The notes: generated by a model from the sequence alone, not told the origin. A stretch of DNA of 64,000 bases from Acidimicrobiia bacterium (GCA_016871275.1 VFZG01000014.1:1-64000), one strand, 5' to 3'; shown: positions 17,815 to 26,492, counted from the first letter of the stretch. Program-made: numbers and translations.

Positions 17815-19729
17815 GCAGCCCGATCACATCGGCTGCGCGCATTGCGCGGACGAGCCGGCCCCGACCGGCGCGCACATCCGCGGCTGGTTCACCGCCATCG
17901 CGGCGGCGCTGGTCGTCGCGGCGTGCGCCATGGGGTGGTTCACGCCGTTTCCACAATGGACCGCGCCGCTCTTTATTGCGGCGACCGTGGTCGGGGCGGT
18001 ATTTCCCGCACAGCGGGCGTGGCGGTCGCTCACACGCGCGACGCTGGACATCAACGTGTTGATGGTCGTCGCGGTGATTGGCGCCATGGTGATTCGTCAG
18101 TTCGAAGAAGCGGCGCTGGTCGTCTCGCTGTTTGCCGCGGCGCAGTGGCTCGAAGCGCAGAGCCTCGACCGCGCGCGCCAGGCGATTGGCAGGCTGCTGG
18201 ACCTGGCGGCGACCGACGTGCTGATTCAAGACGATGGTGGCGAGCGTCGCGTGGACATCGAGCAGGTCGCACCGGGCGCGCTGATGATCGTCCGGCCGGG
18301 CGATAAGATCGCGCTGGACGGGATTGTCCGCAGCGGGCGCTCCGACGTGAACCAGGCGCCGATTACCGGCGAGTCACTGCCGACCGACAAGTCCGAGGGT
18401 GACGAGGTGTTTGCCGGCACCATCAACGGCCACGGCGCGCTGACCGTCGCCGTCACGCGCCGGCGCGCCGACACCACGCTGGCGCGCATCGTGCACCTCG
18501 TCGAAAGTGCGCAGGCCAGGCGCGCGCCGATGCAGCAGTTCATCGACCGGTTTGCCTGCTGGTACACGCCGTCGGTCGTGATGCTCGCGATCCTCATCGC
18601 GACCGTGCCCGTGATCGCCTGGGGGCAGCCGTTCGACACGTGGCTGTATCGCGCACTGGTGCTGCTGGTCGTGTCGTGCCCCTGCGCGCTGGTCATCTCC
18701 ACGCCGGTGTCGATCGTCTCGGCGCTGGCCGGCGCCGCGCGGCACGGCGTGCTGGTGAAGGCCGGCATTCATCTCGAGCGCCTCGCAGGGGTGCGCGTCG
18801 TCGCGTTCGACAAAACCGGCACGGTCACCACCGGGCGCCTGACGCTGGACGCCGCGCGGCCGATCGGATCCATGACGGCCGACGATCTCGTCCGCCTTGC
18901 GGCCTCCGTCGAGTCTCAGTCGGAGCATCCCATCGCGGCGGCGATCCTGTCGGCCGCGCAGGCTCGCGGTGTGCGGCCGGACACGCCGGGTGAGGTCCGC
19001 GCGCTGCCTGGTCTTGGCGTGGAAGGCCGCGTCAACGGCACATCGATCGTCTGCGGGACGCCGCGCCTGATGAGCGAGCGCGGTGTCATGACGAGCGAAG
19101 CCGAAGCCGTGGCCATGGACATCGTGCGGCAGGGGATGTCTCCGGTGGTCGTCGCGGCAGACGGGATCGTGCTCGGGGTGCTCGGCGTGACCGATCGACC
19201 GAAACCGGATGCCGCACGAGTGGTGTCGGATCTCCGCGCGAACGGCGTGGCGCGCGTCGCGATGATCACCGGCGATCACGACGCGGTCGCGCGCGCCACC
19301 GGCTCTCAGCTCGGCGTCGATGACGTACGCGCCGGTCAGTTGCCTGCGGACAAGGTCGCAGCCATCGAGCACCTTCGCAGTGCGCACGGCGCCGTCGCCA
19401 TGATTGGCGACGGCGTGAACGATGCGCCGGCGCTCGCCGCCGCCGATGTCGGCATCGTCATGGGCGCCATGGGCAGCGACGCCGCGCTCGAGACCGCCGA
19501 CATCGCGGTGATGACGGACGAACTGTCAAAGGTGCCGTACACCATCCGCCTGAGCCGTGCGACGCTGGCCAACATTCGCGCCAATGTCGCGCTGTCGATC
19601 GGACTGAAGGCCGCGTTCGTGTTGCTGGCCGTTTCCGGCATGGCGACGCTGTGGATGGCCGTGCTCGCCGACACCGGCGCGTCGGCGCTGGTGGTGGCCA
19701 ACGCCGTGCGCCTGCGGCGATTTTCATAA
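17807..19729 (+). CDS. P1B-type heavy-metal exporting ATPase (Zn/Cd/Pb type)
   Basis: Pumps soft divalent metals out of the cytoplasm. The metal-binding helix has C291-P-C293 (SCPCALVISTP) and the phosphorylated Asp335 is in DKTGTVTTG. Actuator motif TGES, hinge GDGVNDAPALAAADVGIVMG and the HP dipeptide (SESQSEHPIAAA region) are all present. The N-terminus is short and lacks a standard heavy-metal-associated domain; it has only CAHCADE. CPC plus an ArsR partner with CVC points to Zn/Cd/Pb rather than Cu. About 640 residues from GTG 17807, chosen for the 8-base overlap with the regulator. Confidence 0.93.
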   Translation: MAEQPDHIGCAHCADEPAPTGAHIRGWFTAIAAALVVAACAMGWFTPFPQWTAPLFIAATVVGAVFPAQRAWRSLTRATLDINVLMVVAVIGAMVIRQFEEAALVVSLFAAAQWLEAQSLDRARQAIGRLLDLAATDVLIQDDGGERRVDIEQVAPGALMIVRPGDKIALDGIVRSGRSDVNQAPITGESLPTDKSEGDEVFAGTINGHGALTVAVTRRRADTTLARIVHLVESAQARRAPMQQFIDRFACWYTPSVVMLAILIATVPVIAWGQPFDTWLYRALVLLVVSCPCALVISTPVSIVSALAGAARHGVLVKAGIHLERLAGVRVVAFDKTGTVTTGRLTLDAARPIGSMTADDLVRLAASVESQSEHPIAAAILSAAQARGVRPDTPGEVRALPGLGVEGRVNGTSIVCGTPRLMSERGVMTSEAEAVAMDIVRQGMSPVVVAADGIVLGVLGVTDRPKPDAARVVSDLRANGVARVAMITGDHDAVARATGSQLGVDDVRAGQLPADKVAAIEHLRSAHGAVAMIGDGVNDAPALAAADVGIVMGAMGSDAALETADIAVMTDELSKVPYTIRLSRATLANIRANVALSIGLKAAFVLLAVSGMATLWMAVLADTGASALVVANAVRLRRFS

Positions 19730-19756
19730 CGCGCATGTCACGTGCACCGCGGTTCG

Positions 19757-19786
19757 TTGCAGACCCTTCGGGGTTCTCGCTATAAT
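19757..19786 (+). promoter_or_regulatory. Promoter of the zinc-ribbon/larE operon
   Basis: A perfect -10 box TATAAT at 19781-19786 with a weak -35 (TTGCAG, 19757-19762, 18-base spacing). A strong ribosome binding site AAGGAG at 19817-19822 precedes ATG 19831. This is the clearest leadered promoter in the window. Confidence 0.6.
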
Positions 19787-19830
19787 TCGGGCGTTCGGCA
19801 CGCACGTCTCGCCGCCAAGGAGCATCCTGA

Positions 19831-20100
19831 ATGTCCGCGATTTGTCCCGAGTGCGACTCGCCAATTGACGTTGACGAATACGACGTCGATATCGGCGACG
19901 AGCTGACGTGCTCGGAATGCGGCTCGCTGCTGCGCGTCACGGACGATTCGCCGCTCGAATTCGAAGCCGCCGACGAAGACGACGATCTGGATGACGACAA
20001 AGACACCGACGGAAAGGACGACGCCGACGACGATTCGGGCGACGACGACGACGATGACTTCGACGACGACGACGACGACGGCTTCCGCCACGACGAATAG
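19831..20100 (+). CDS. LysW-like small zinc-ribbon protein with Asp-rich tail
   Basis: 89 residues. The N-terminal third is a zinc ribbon with C5-x2-C8 and C27-x2-C30 (CPECDSPIDVD ... LTCSECGSLLRV), very close in layout to LysW, the amino-group carrier protein of lysine/arginine biosynthesis. LysW ends in a conserved EDWGE whose terminal Glu is the attachment point. Here that end is missing and is replaced by about 45 residues that are mostly Asp, ending GFRHDE. No lysX, lysZ or lysJ is near. It overlaps larE. A carrier or chaperone role is possible but unproven; I treat it as LysW-like, not LysW. Confidence 0.8.
   Translation: MSAICPECDSPIDVDEYDVDIGDELTCSECGSLLRVTDDSPLEFEAADEDDDLDDDKDTDGKDDADDDSGDDDDDDFDDDDDDGFRHDE
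19976..20090 (+). repeat. GAC-rich low-complexity tract, possibly read in two frames
   Basis: Imperfect GAC/GAT trinucleotide repeats. In the zinc-ribbon frame they encode an Asp-rich tail; in the larE frame the same bases give Thr-rich residues. The larE start must lie within or just after this tract, since no start codon exists between it and the conserved LarE sequence. Confidence 0.8.
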
Positions 20101-20959
20101 TCCGGCCGCGCTCAAGGCCCGCCGGCTCCGGGACATCCTGTCGAGTTATGAATCGGTCCTCGTCGCGTTCAGCGGCGGCGTGGACAGTGCCTATCTGGCG
20201 ATCGCCGCGCAACAGGCGCTCGGCGACCGCGCGCTTGCCGTCACCGCCGACAGTCCCAGTTACCCCGACACGCACCGGCGGCTGGCGTTGTCGATTGCCA
20301 GCTCGTTCGGCCTGGCGCACCAGATCATTCGGACCGACGAGCTCCACCGTCCCGAGTACCGCGCCAATCCCGCCAACCGCTGCTATTACTGCAAAGACGA
20401 GTTGTACAGCCGCCTGGCGGCCGTCGCTGCCGAGCGGGGGCTGGCGGTCGTGGTCGACGGGAACAACGCCGACGATCGTGGAGACTACCGGCCGGGCCGG
20501 CAGGCCGCCCGCGAACATGGCGTGCGCAGCCCGCTGGACGAAGCCGGGCTGACGAAAGACGAAATCCGCGAACTGGCGCGGGCCGCGGGACTGGCAAGCT
20601 GGAATGAGCCGGCGTCCGCGTGCCTGTCGTCGCGCATTCCGTACGGCCACGAAGTCTCGAACGATGTGCTGCGGCAGATCGAGCAGGCCGAAACGGCGCT
20701 GCGCGATCTCGGGTTCCGCATCTTCCGGGTTCGACACCACGATGACGTCGCGCGACTCGAGATCGCGCGATCGGAGATGGCGCGCGCGCTCGATCCCGAC
20801 GTCAGCGCGCAACTGACCTCGTCGCTCGAGGCGCTGGGCTACAAGTACGTCAGCCTCGATCTGCGGGGATACCGGCTCGGCAGCCTGAACGAGGCGCTGC
20901 GGCTCCGGCCCGTCGCGGCCACAGCAGGCCCAGGAAGCTCAGAAAGAAAAGACGTGTGA
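20054..20959 (+). CDS. larE: LarE-like ATP-dependent sulfur transferase
   Basis: LarE adenylates and thiolates the pyridinium biscarboxylate intermediate of the nickel-pincer nucleotide cofactor of lactate racemase and relatives. The PP-loop SGGVDS is at about residues 40-45, followed by TADSPSYP, the CYYCKDELY motif, DGNNADDRGDYRPG and EPASACLSSRIPYG. The CxxC plus the later Cys suggest three candidate cysteines, reminiscent of the cluster-dependent, sulfur-recycling LarE forms rather than the sacrificial single-Cys type; this is inference. Start uncertain: ATG 20054 (47-base overlap with the zinc-ribbon gene) or ATG 19991. larB, larC and larA are not in the window. Confidence 0.85.
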   Translation: MTSTTTTTTASATTNSPAALKARRLRDILSSYESVLVAFSGGVDSAYLAIAAQQALGDRALAVTADSPSYPDTHRRLALSIASSFGLAHQIIRTDELHRPEYRANPANRCYYCKDELYSRLAAVAAERGLAVVVDGNNADDRGDYRPGRQAAREHGVRSPLDEAGLTKDEIRELARAAGLASWNEPASACLSSRIPYGHEVSNDVLRQIEQAETALRDLGFRIFRVRHHDDVARLEIARSEMARALDPDVSAQLTSSLEALGYKYVSLDLRGYRLGSLNEALRLRPVAATAGPGSSERKDV

Positions 20960-23283
20960 GCGCACCGCGAATGCTTGCCGTGCTGGCGCTGATCGTCGCG
21001 CTCGCGCACGTGCCGTTCCTGGCGCCGTCACTCGAGGACATCGACTCCGTCAATTTCGCGCTCGGCGTCCGGGACTTCGATGTCGCGACGCATCGTCCCC
21101 ACCCGCCGGGCTACCCGGTCTACGTCTTCCTGGGCAAGATCGCCACCGCGATCGCTGGCGCCGCAATGGCGGCGCCGCAGTCGATGGTCGAAGCACGCGC
21201 GCTGTCAGTGCTGTCGTTGCTGAGCGCGCTCGCGGCGATCGTCGCGTTGTACGGTGTGTTCGTATCGCTGGCGCCTCGGTCGGCGCCTTCAGAGGACTCG
21301 CCGTGGCGGACCCTCGACGTCAGCGCCGTGGCCGCGACGGCGATCACCGTGGCATGTCCGTTGTTCTGGTACTTGTCGGTGCGGCCAATCAGCGATTTAC
21401 CGGGCTTCGCCCTCGCGACGGCCGCGCAGGCGTGCCTGCTGCTGGCGTGGTGGCGGCAGTCCCCGACATCCGACAGCGACCGTCGCCTGTCGCCGGCGGC
21501 GACGGCGGCGTCGGGCCGAATGATCGTCATCGGCGCTTTTCTCGCGGCATTGAGCATCGGCCTGCGTTCGCAGACGGTCTGGTTTACCGTGCCGCTGCTG
21601 GTCCTGGTGCTGCTCGATCGGATTGGCCGCGGCGCCGCAGGCGCCATGGTCGGCGGCAGTGTGATGTTCATCACTGGCGGACTCGCCTGGGGCATTCCCT
21701 TGCTGGTGGCCAGCGGCGGACTCAACGCCTATCTCTTGGCGCTCGGCACGCAGGCGGGCGAGGACTTCGCATCCGGCGAGATGCTCTACACGAACCCGAA
21801 CTCGCGGACGGCGGCGTTTGCGCTGATGCGGACGTTCGTGGCGCCCTGGGACTCGACGCCGCTTGGTGTGGCAGTGCTTGTGCTCGCCGGTGCCGGCCTG
21901 ATTTGCCTGGCGTGGAAGGATCGACGCTCGCTGACGGCGGTTGCGGCCATGGCGGGGCCCTACGTAGTGTTTCACCTGCTGTTCCAGGACACCGCGTTTA
22001 TCCGCTACGCGCTGCCGGTGGTGCCGGTCGTGGCGTTGCTCGCGGTGCGAGGGGTGGCGCTGGTGTCTCAGCGGGGTGTTGCTGTGGTGGCCGCAATGGT
22101 GTCAATTGGCGGCGTGGTGACCGCCGCCCCGGTTCTCGCGGCGTACGCCGCCCAGCCGGCGCCGCTGGTTCGCGCGCTTGAAGCGATTCGGGCCGAGCTG
22201 CGGACCGGCACTCCTGGCGCGCTTGCCATGCACCAGACGTTCGTCCGCCCACTCGAGGCCGAGGATGTCGGCATCACGCCGCAGTTGCCCTCGCCGCCGC
22301 GTCAGGAGTGGCTCGTGTTGGCGAGCTACTGGAAGTCGGGCCACGTCCAGCCGGTCTGGTTCCTCGCCGATCCGGCGCGCAGTGATCTCGCGTTGATCGA
22401 TCCGGCCAGCCGCAGCGACTCGACGGACTTCGAATGGCCGCTGGTGGCGCGCCCGGCGTTCGGCGGCATGCGCCCTGCGGCGGTGCGTTGGCACAGGCTG
22501 ACAGCGCCCGGGTGGTTTGCCGAAGAGGGGTGGTCCTTGTCGCCGGAGACATCGGGCATCGCCCGGGTAATGGGGCGGGGCCCCCATCTCGGGCCGATCG
22601 CCGCGATGGTTCGACGTCGCGACAACGCCGCGCGGATGTTGATCGGCGGCCGCAATCTCGCCGGCCCAACGGATCCAGCGGCCCGCTTCACCGTATCGAT
22701 CGACGGTGTGGCGGTTCAGCAGTTCGATGCGGCGCCCGGCTTCTTTCTCGAGGTCGTAGACCTTCCGGCCGGACGCCTGAGCGGCGATGGTCCCTACGCG
22801 ACACTCACCGTCCAGTCGACGGCGGTGTCGGGCGCCTCGCCGGTGCCTGCCGCGATCGAGCAATTCGACCTGCAGGAATCGACCGCCACCATGTGGGGTT
22901 ATGACGAGGGCTGGCAGGAAGCGGAGTTCAATATGGCCCTCGGGGTATGGCGGTGGACCAGCGAACGCGCAACGCTGCGCATCGTTGGACCGCAGCGGGC
23001 AGTCCGGATCACGATGACGATTGAGTCTCCGCTGCGCTATTTCGATGAGCCGCCGCTGGTTCGTGCCCGTGCCGGCGAGCGGCTGCTGGCGGAGACCACG
23101 CTGGGATCGGATCGCGAGTGGGTGTTCGAGGTGCCGGCGGATGTCCTGGCCGGGTCGCAGGGGGCCGTGACCATTGAGACCGACAAGTGGTTCGTCCCGG
23201 CCGAGCGGGGAAACGCGATGGATCAGAGGCGGCTGGGACTGCGCGTCTTTGCAATCCGGGTGTCGGACGCCGGTATTCATTGA
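20956..23283 (+). CDS. Large polytopic membrane protein, glycosyltransferase-39-like N-terminus
   Basis: 775 residues starting at GTG 20956, overlapping larE by 4 bases. The first ~400 residues hold about ten hydrophobic segments. Near the N-terminus SLEDIDSVNFALGVRDFDVATHRPHPPGYPVYVFLGK has the acidic first-loop pattern (D-x-D/DSVN and HPPGYP) of dolichyl- or undecaprenyl-phosphate-dependent GT-C glycosyltransferases (PMT/ArnT-like). The C-terminal ~330 residues are soluble and rich in predicted beta strands. The acceptor is unknown. Co-transcription with larE seems to be by position only. Confidence 0.6.
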   Translation: MSAPRMLAVLALIVALAHVPFLAPSLEDIDSVNFALGVRDFDVATHRPHPPGYPVYVFLGKIATAIAGAAMAAPQSMVEARALSVLSLLSALAAIVALYGVFVSLAPRSAPSEDSPWRTLDVSAVAATAITVACPLFWYLSVRPISDLPGFALATAAQACLLLAWWRQSPTSDSDRRLSPAATAASGRMIVIGAFLAALSIGLRSQTVWFTVPLLVLVLLDRIGRGAAGAMVGGSVMFITGGLAWGIPLLVASGGLNAYLLALGTQAGEDFASGEMLYTNPNSRTAAFALMRTFVAPWDSTPLGVAVLVLAGAGLICLAWKDRRSLTAVAAMAGPYVVFHLLFQDTAFIRYALPVVPVVALLAVRGVALVSQRGVAVVAAMVSIGGVVTAAPVLAAYAAQPAPLVRALEAIRAELRTGTPGALAMHQTFVRPLEAEDVGITPQLPSPPRQEWLVLASYWKSGHVQPVWFLADPARSDLALIDPASRSDSTDFEWPLVARPAFGGMRPAAVRWHRLTAPGWFAEEGWSLSPETSGIARVMGRGPHLGPIAAMVRRRDNAARMLIGGRNLAGPTDPAARFTVSIDGVAVQQFDAAPGFFLEVVDLPAGRLSGDGPYATLTVQSTAVSGASPVPAAIEQFDLQESTATMWGYDEGWQEAEFNMALGVWRWTSERATLRIVGPQRAVRITMTIESPLRYFDEPPLVRARAGERLLAETTLGSDREWVFEVPADVLAGSQGAVTIETDKWFVPAERGNAMDQRRLGLRVFAIRVSDAGIH

Positions 23284-23359
23284 CATCAGCTGAAAGTCCC
23301 CGGTAATCTGCTGGCACCGGAAGACCGATAAACCCCGGAGGATTGAGGAGCAGACGACG

Positions 23360-23938
23360 ATGAGCGTGTTTCAGCGAACGGCACTAATGGCCTCATTCTG
23401 CCTGGTGTTGGGTCTTGGCGTTGCGGCGTGCTCGAAGAAAGCGCCCGCCGTCGCGCCGCCACCGCCGCCACCGCCCGCTGCTCCGGCCGCGCCGCCACCG
23501 CCGCCACCGCCGCCGCCTGCCCCGGCGCCAGCACCGGCGCCGCGTCCGCTGACGGAAGAAGAGCAGTTCGCGCGAAAGTCACTCGAAGATTTGAACCGCG
23601 AGCGTCCGCTCGGCGACGTCTACTTCGACCTCGACGCGTCCACCATCAAGGACGAGGGTAAACAGGCGCTGGCGACCAACGCCAACTGGCTGAAGCGCTG
23701 GACCAGCACGCGCATCAACGTCGAGGGTCACTGCGACGAGCGTGGCACCGCGGAATACAACCTCGGTCTGGGTGAGCGCCGCGCCAACGCGGTGAAGGCT
23801 TACCTCGTCGAGTTGGGCGTGCCGGCCGACCGCGTCGTTGTGGTCAGCAAGGGCAAGGAAGCGCCGTTCTGCAGCGAGTCGAACGACAGCTGCTGGCAGC
23901 AGAACCGCCGCGGCCACTTCGTGATCACGGCGAAGTAA
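23360..23938 (+). CDS. pal: Peptidoglycan-associated lipoprotein (OmpA/Pal family)
   Basis: Outer-membrane lipoprotein that tethers the envelope to peptidoglycan. The lipobox ends at Cys24 (LGVAAC). A Pro/Ala-rich linker of about 35 residues follows. The OmpA-like domain has VYFDLDASTIKDEG, VEGHCDERGTAEYNLGLGERRA and NRRGHFVI, containing the Asp and Arg that bind diaminopimelate. 192 residues, typical of Pal. Other tol genes are absent here. Two purine-rich sites (GGAGG and GAGGAG) precede the ATG. Its stop is 14 bases from the convergent pyrF stop. Confidence 0.92.
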   Translation: MSVFQRTALMASFCLVLGLGVAACSKKAPAVAPPPPPPPAAPAAPPPPPPPPPAPAPAPAPRPLTEEEQFARKSLEDLNRERPLGDVYFDLDASTIKDEGKQALATNANWLKRWTSTRINVEGHCDERGTAEYNLGLGERRANAVKAYLVELGVPADRVVVVSKGKEAPFCSESNDSCWQQNRRGHFVITAK

Positions 23939-23954
23939 GTTCGAAGTTTGAACT
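23938..23954. repeat. Short inverted repeat between pal and pyrF
   Basis: AGTTC and GAACT arms around GAAGTTT fill the gap between two convergent genes. Too short to be a strong terminator. Confidence 0.3.
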
Positions 23955-24654
23955 ACAGCGAGGCGGCGATTCGTTCAGCCGCCTCGCGAGGAACGGGCGC
24001 TCCGGTAATGGGGCGCCCAATTACCAGGTAGGTGCTGCCGGCGGCGATCGCCTCCGCCGGCGTCAACGTTCTCGCCTGGTCGTCTTTCCCCTCCTGATCG
24101 GCCGGCCTGATACCCGGCGTCACAATCTGAAAATCCGGACCGCAGGCGGCTCGGATCGCCGTGACTTCCTTCGGAGAGGCGACGACGCCGTCAAGGCCTG
24201 ACGCCTTGGTGAGCTTCGACAGCGCCACCACCTGATCGATCATCGTCCGGCCCACCCCGACTTCCCGCAGCGCCTGGTCGTCCATGCTGGTGAGCACGGT
24301 GACGGCAATCACCAGCGGGCGAGCCTGCCCGAGCTGGTCAGCCGTCTTGCGCGCGGATTCGGCGGCCGCCTTCATCATGGCGCTGCCCCCGGAGGCGTGG
24401 ACGTTGACCATCCATGCGCCGGTGGACACTGCCGACTGTACGGCGCCGGCAACCGTGTTCGGGATGTCGTGAAACTTCAGGTCGAGAAACACGCGATCGC
24501 CGCGACTGGTGAGCTCGCGCACCATCGCGGGGCCCGCGGCCGTAAACAACTGCTTGCCGATCTTGAATCCGCCCACCGCACCGCGAAGCGCATCGGCGAG
24601 CGCCACGGCCCTGTCCGCGGACGCGACGTCCAGGGCCACGAGAATCGGGTTCAT
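23953..24654 (-). CDS. pyrF: Orotidine 5'-phosphate decarboxylase
   Basis: Last step of UMP synthesis. ALDVASADRAVALADAL at the N-terminus and the catalytic DLKFHDIPNTVA tetrad motif (D-x-K-x2-D) are present. The phosphate-binding end reads VTPGIRP and YLVIGRPITGA. 233 residues, normal. It overlaps pyrD by 4 bases in a pyrK-pyrD-pyrF operon on the minus strand. Confidence 0.95.
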   Translation of the reverse strand: MNPILVALDVASADRAVALADALRGAVGGFKIGKQLFTAAGPAMVRELTSRGDRVFLDLKFHDIPNTVAGAVQSAVSTGAWMVNVHASGGSAMMKAAAESARKTADQLGQARPLVIAVTVLTSMDDQALREVGVGRTMIDQVVALSKLTKASGLDGVVASPKEVTAIRAACGPDFQIVTPGIRPADQEGKDDQARTLTPAEAIAAGSTYLVIGRPITGAPVPREAAERIAASL

Positions 24655-25589
24655 GCGTGAACGGCCCTCGGAGGCGCCGGGTCGAAGGTGCCGACCAGCT
24701 CGCTGATGCGGGCGACGTTGTGGCGCTTCATATAGTCCTGCATGCCGTCGATCACCTTCGACCAGATGAACGGATCGACGAAATTCTGTGTGCCGATCTG
24801 TACTGCCGCCGCGCCGGCCAGCATGAACTCAATCGCATCCCGCGCGTCGGTGATGCCGCCCATGCCGATGATGGGAATCTTCACGAGCTGGTAGCACTCC
24901 CACACCATGCGCACCGCGATCGGGCGGATCGCGGGTCCGCTCAATCCGCCGAGCACGTTGGTGATTCTCGGCCGTCGAGTCTCGACGTCGATCGCCATGG
25001 CGAGGAACGTGTTGACGAGTGAAATCGCGTCGGCGCCGGCATCCTCCGCGGCTCTGGCGAATGACGCGACGTCAGTGACGTTGGGCGTGAGCTTCGGAAT
25101 GACGGGGAGATGCGTCGCCTTCTTGACGGCGCTGACGACGTGGTAGGTGCCATCGAGGCTGCAGCCAAACTGAATGCCGCCTTCCTTGATGTTCGGGCAC
25201 GAGATGTTCAGCTCGATGGCGGCCACCCCCTCGGCATCCGACAGCACCTTGCAGACTTCCACGTACTCGTCGAGCGTCGTGCCGCAGACGTTCACGAAGG
25301 TCCGCGCGCCGGCCCGGCGCAGCAGCGGCAGTTTCTCGTTCACGAATCGGTGGACGCCAATGCCTTGAAGGCCAATCGCATTGATCATGCCGGCCGGGGT
25401 CTCGACGATGCGCGGTGGCGGATGGCCCTGGCGCTCTTTCATGAAGAGCCCCTTCGACACGATGCCGCCCAGCGACGACAGGTCCACCACCTGCTCGTAT
25501 TCGAGACCGTAGCCGAAGCACCCGCTGGCCGCGATCAGCGGGTTCGGTAAGGTGAGTGCCCCGAGCTTGACCGAGAGATCCGGCGTCAT
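24651..25589 (-). CDS. pyrD: Dihydroorotate dehydrogenase, class 1B catalytic subunit
   Basis: FMN enzyme that oxidises dihydroorotate to orotate. The N-terminus LSVKLGALTLPNPLIAASG and the substrate loop ELNISCPNIKEGG are typical of class 1. It is class 1B because pyrK, the NAD-linked electron transfer partner, is directly upstream with a 4-base overlap. The catalytic base in class 1 enzymes is a Cys; a candidate is in the NVCGTTLDEY segment. About 312 residues. The ATG at 25589 is chosen over an upstream frame extension because it begins at the conserved sequence. Confidence 0.93.
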   Translation of the reverse strand: MTPDLSVKLGALTLPNPLIAASGCFGYGLEYEQVVDLSSLGGIVSKGLFMKERQGHPPPRIVETPAGMINAIGLQGIGVHRFVNEKLPLLRRAGARTFVNVCGTTLDEYVEVCKVLSDAEGVAAIELNISCPNIKEGGIQFGCSLDGTYHVVSAVKKATHLPVIPKLTPNVTDVASFARAAEDAGADAISLVNTFLAMAIDVETRRPRITNVLGGLSGPAIRPIAVRMVWECYQLVKIPIIGMGGITDARDAIEFMLAGAAAVQIGTQNFVDPFIWSKVIDGMQDYMKRHNVARISELVGTFDPAPPRAVHA

Positions 25590-26437
25590 GGGGTCCCCTG
25601 GCCTGAGCTTGTCGAAGGCCACACCAGTTCGGCGCCGTCGAAGACCGGGCCGCTGATGCACGAGCGCACCAGATTCGCGTGCTCATCGCCATGCTTGACG
25701 GGCACGACGCAGCTGTAGCAACCGCCGAGGCCGCAGCCCATCACCCGCTCGACCGACACCTGGGAAGGCTGATGGTAGCGAGCGGCCAGCCCGGCGACGG
25801 CTTCAAGCATGGGTTCGGGGCCGCACGCGTAGACCATGGCGCCGGCCGGCCCAGCCGATTGCAGCGCGGCTTCGAGCGGCACCGTGACCAGACCCTTCAC
25901 GCAGGGCCTGCCGGATGGGCGGCCTCCGTCCTCAGTCGTGAGCGCAAGCGTGATTCCACGGCGCTCGAAGAACTCGAGGTAGAACAACTCGCCGGCGGTC
26001 CGGGCACCGTAGAACAACGTGGCGGGAGTGCCGAGCGCCGACAGCGTCTCCGCGAGCGTGGCGAACGGCGCCAGGCCCACGCCACCGGCCACCATCCACG
26101 CCTCTACCGGCGCCTGCACCGGCTTGAAGGGAACGCCGAGCGGTCCGAGGCACGACACCACGTCGCCCGGTTCGAGCTCGTAGAGCTTGCGGGTGCTGCG
26201 GCCGGCGCGCTTGTTGAGGAGACTGATGCCGGCGATGTTGCCGGTGGCGTCGCGCAGTACTTCGAAGACCGAGAACGGCCGCCGCAGCAGCGGATCGGTG
26301 ACGCCCACCGGCTTCACCATGATGAACTGCCCGGGCTGCGTGCGCCTGCCGACTTCAGGTGCCCTGAGACTCAACACCGAGTAATCGCTCGACAGGCGTT
26401 CGTTGGCGATCACGGTTGCCTCGATGTCGACGGGCAT
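25586..26437 (-). CDS. pyrK: Dihydroorotate dehydrogenase electron transfer subunit
   Basis: FAD/[2Fe-2S] protein passing electrons from PyrD to NAD. The FAD-binding barrel has RRPFSVFEV, the NAD-binding domain has WMVAGGVGLAPFATLAE, and the cluster motif is C-x4-C-x2-C (CGLGGCYSC) with a fourth Cys in RSCISGP. Length 283 residues from ATG 26437. The last residues, WPSTSSGQGTP, are not part of the family and come from a small palindromic repeat at the 3' end. First gene of pyrK-pyrD-pyrF. Confidence 0.93.
   Translation of the reverse strand: MPVDIEATVIANERLSSDYSVLSLRAPEVGRRTQPGQFIMVKPVGVTDPLLRRPFSVFEVLRDATGNIAGISLLNKRAGRSTRKLYELEPGDVVSCLGPLGVPFKPVQAPVEAWMVAGGVGLAPFATLAETLSALGTPATLFYGARTAGELFYLEFFERRGITLALTTEDGGRPSGRPCVKGLVTVPLEAALQSAGPAGAMVYACGPEPMLEAVAGLAARYHQPSQVSVERVMGCGLGGCYSCVVPVKHGDEHANLVRSCISGPVFDGAELVWPSTSSGQGTP
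25601..25619. repeat. Short palindromic repeat translated as the PyrK tail
   Basis: GCCTGAGCTTGTCGAAGGC is a REP-like unit of a kind seen in many bacterial genomes, often read as PSTSSGQ at protein ends. Here it supplies the last residues of PyrK. Only one copy is in the window. Confidence 0.55.
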
Positions 26438-26444
26438 TTGACCG

Positions 26445-26450
26445 AGTATA
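26445..26450 (-). promoter_or_regulatory. -10 box of the pyrK-pyrD-pyrF operon
   Basis: On the minus strand TATACT ends 7 bases before ATG 26437. That distance places the transcription start on or beside the start codon, implying a leaderless mRNA. No Shine-Dalgarno is visible. Confidence 0.45.
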
Positions 26451-26453
26451 TCT

Positions 26454-26489
26454 GAGCCAGTCAACAGACTGTAGACTGCTGACTGGCTC
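26454..26489. repeat. Inverted repeat in the pyrK/phosphodiesterase divergent gap
   Basis: Perfect 10-base arms, GAGCCAGTCA and TGACTGGCTC, with further CAG/CTG pairing inside. The loop is made of GACTG-like words. It lies within 3 bases of the start codon of the plus-strand gene, so it may fold in the mRNA leader or act as an operator. Confidence 0.55.
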
Positions 26490-26492
26490 AAG

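Noticed and set aside
19976-20090. A CRISPR or minisatellite array
   Set aside because: It is a trinucleotide tract inside a gene, without spacers.
19831-20100. Calling the zinc-ribbon protein LysW
   Set aside because: The C-terminal EDWGE attachment motif is missing and no lysX or lysZ is near.
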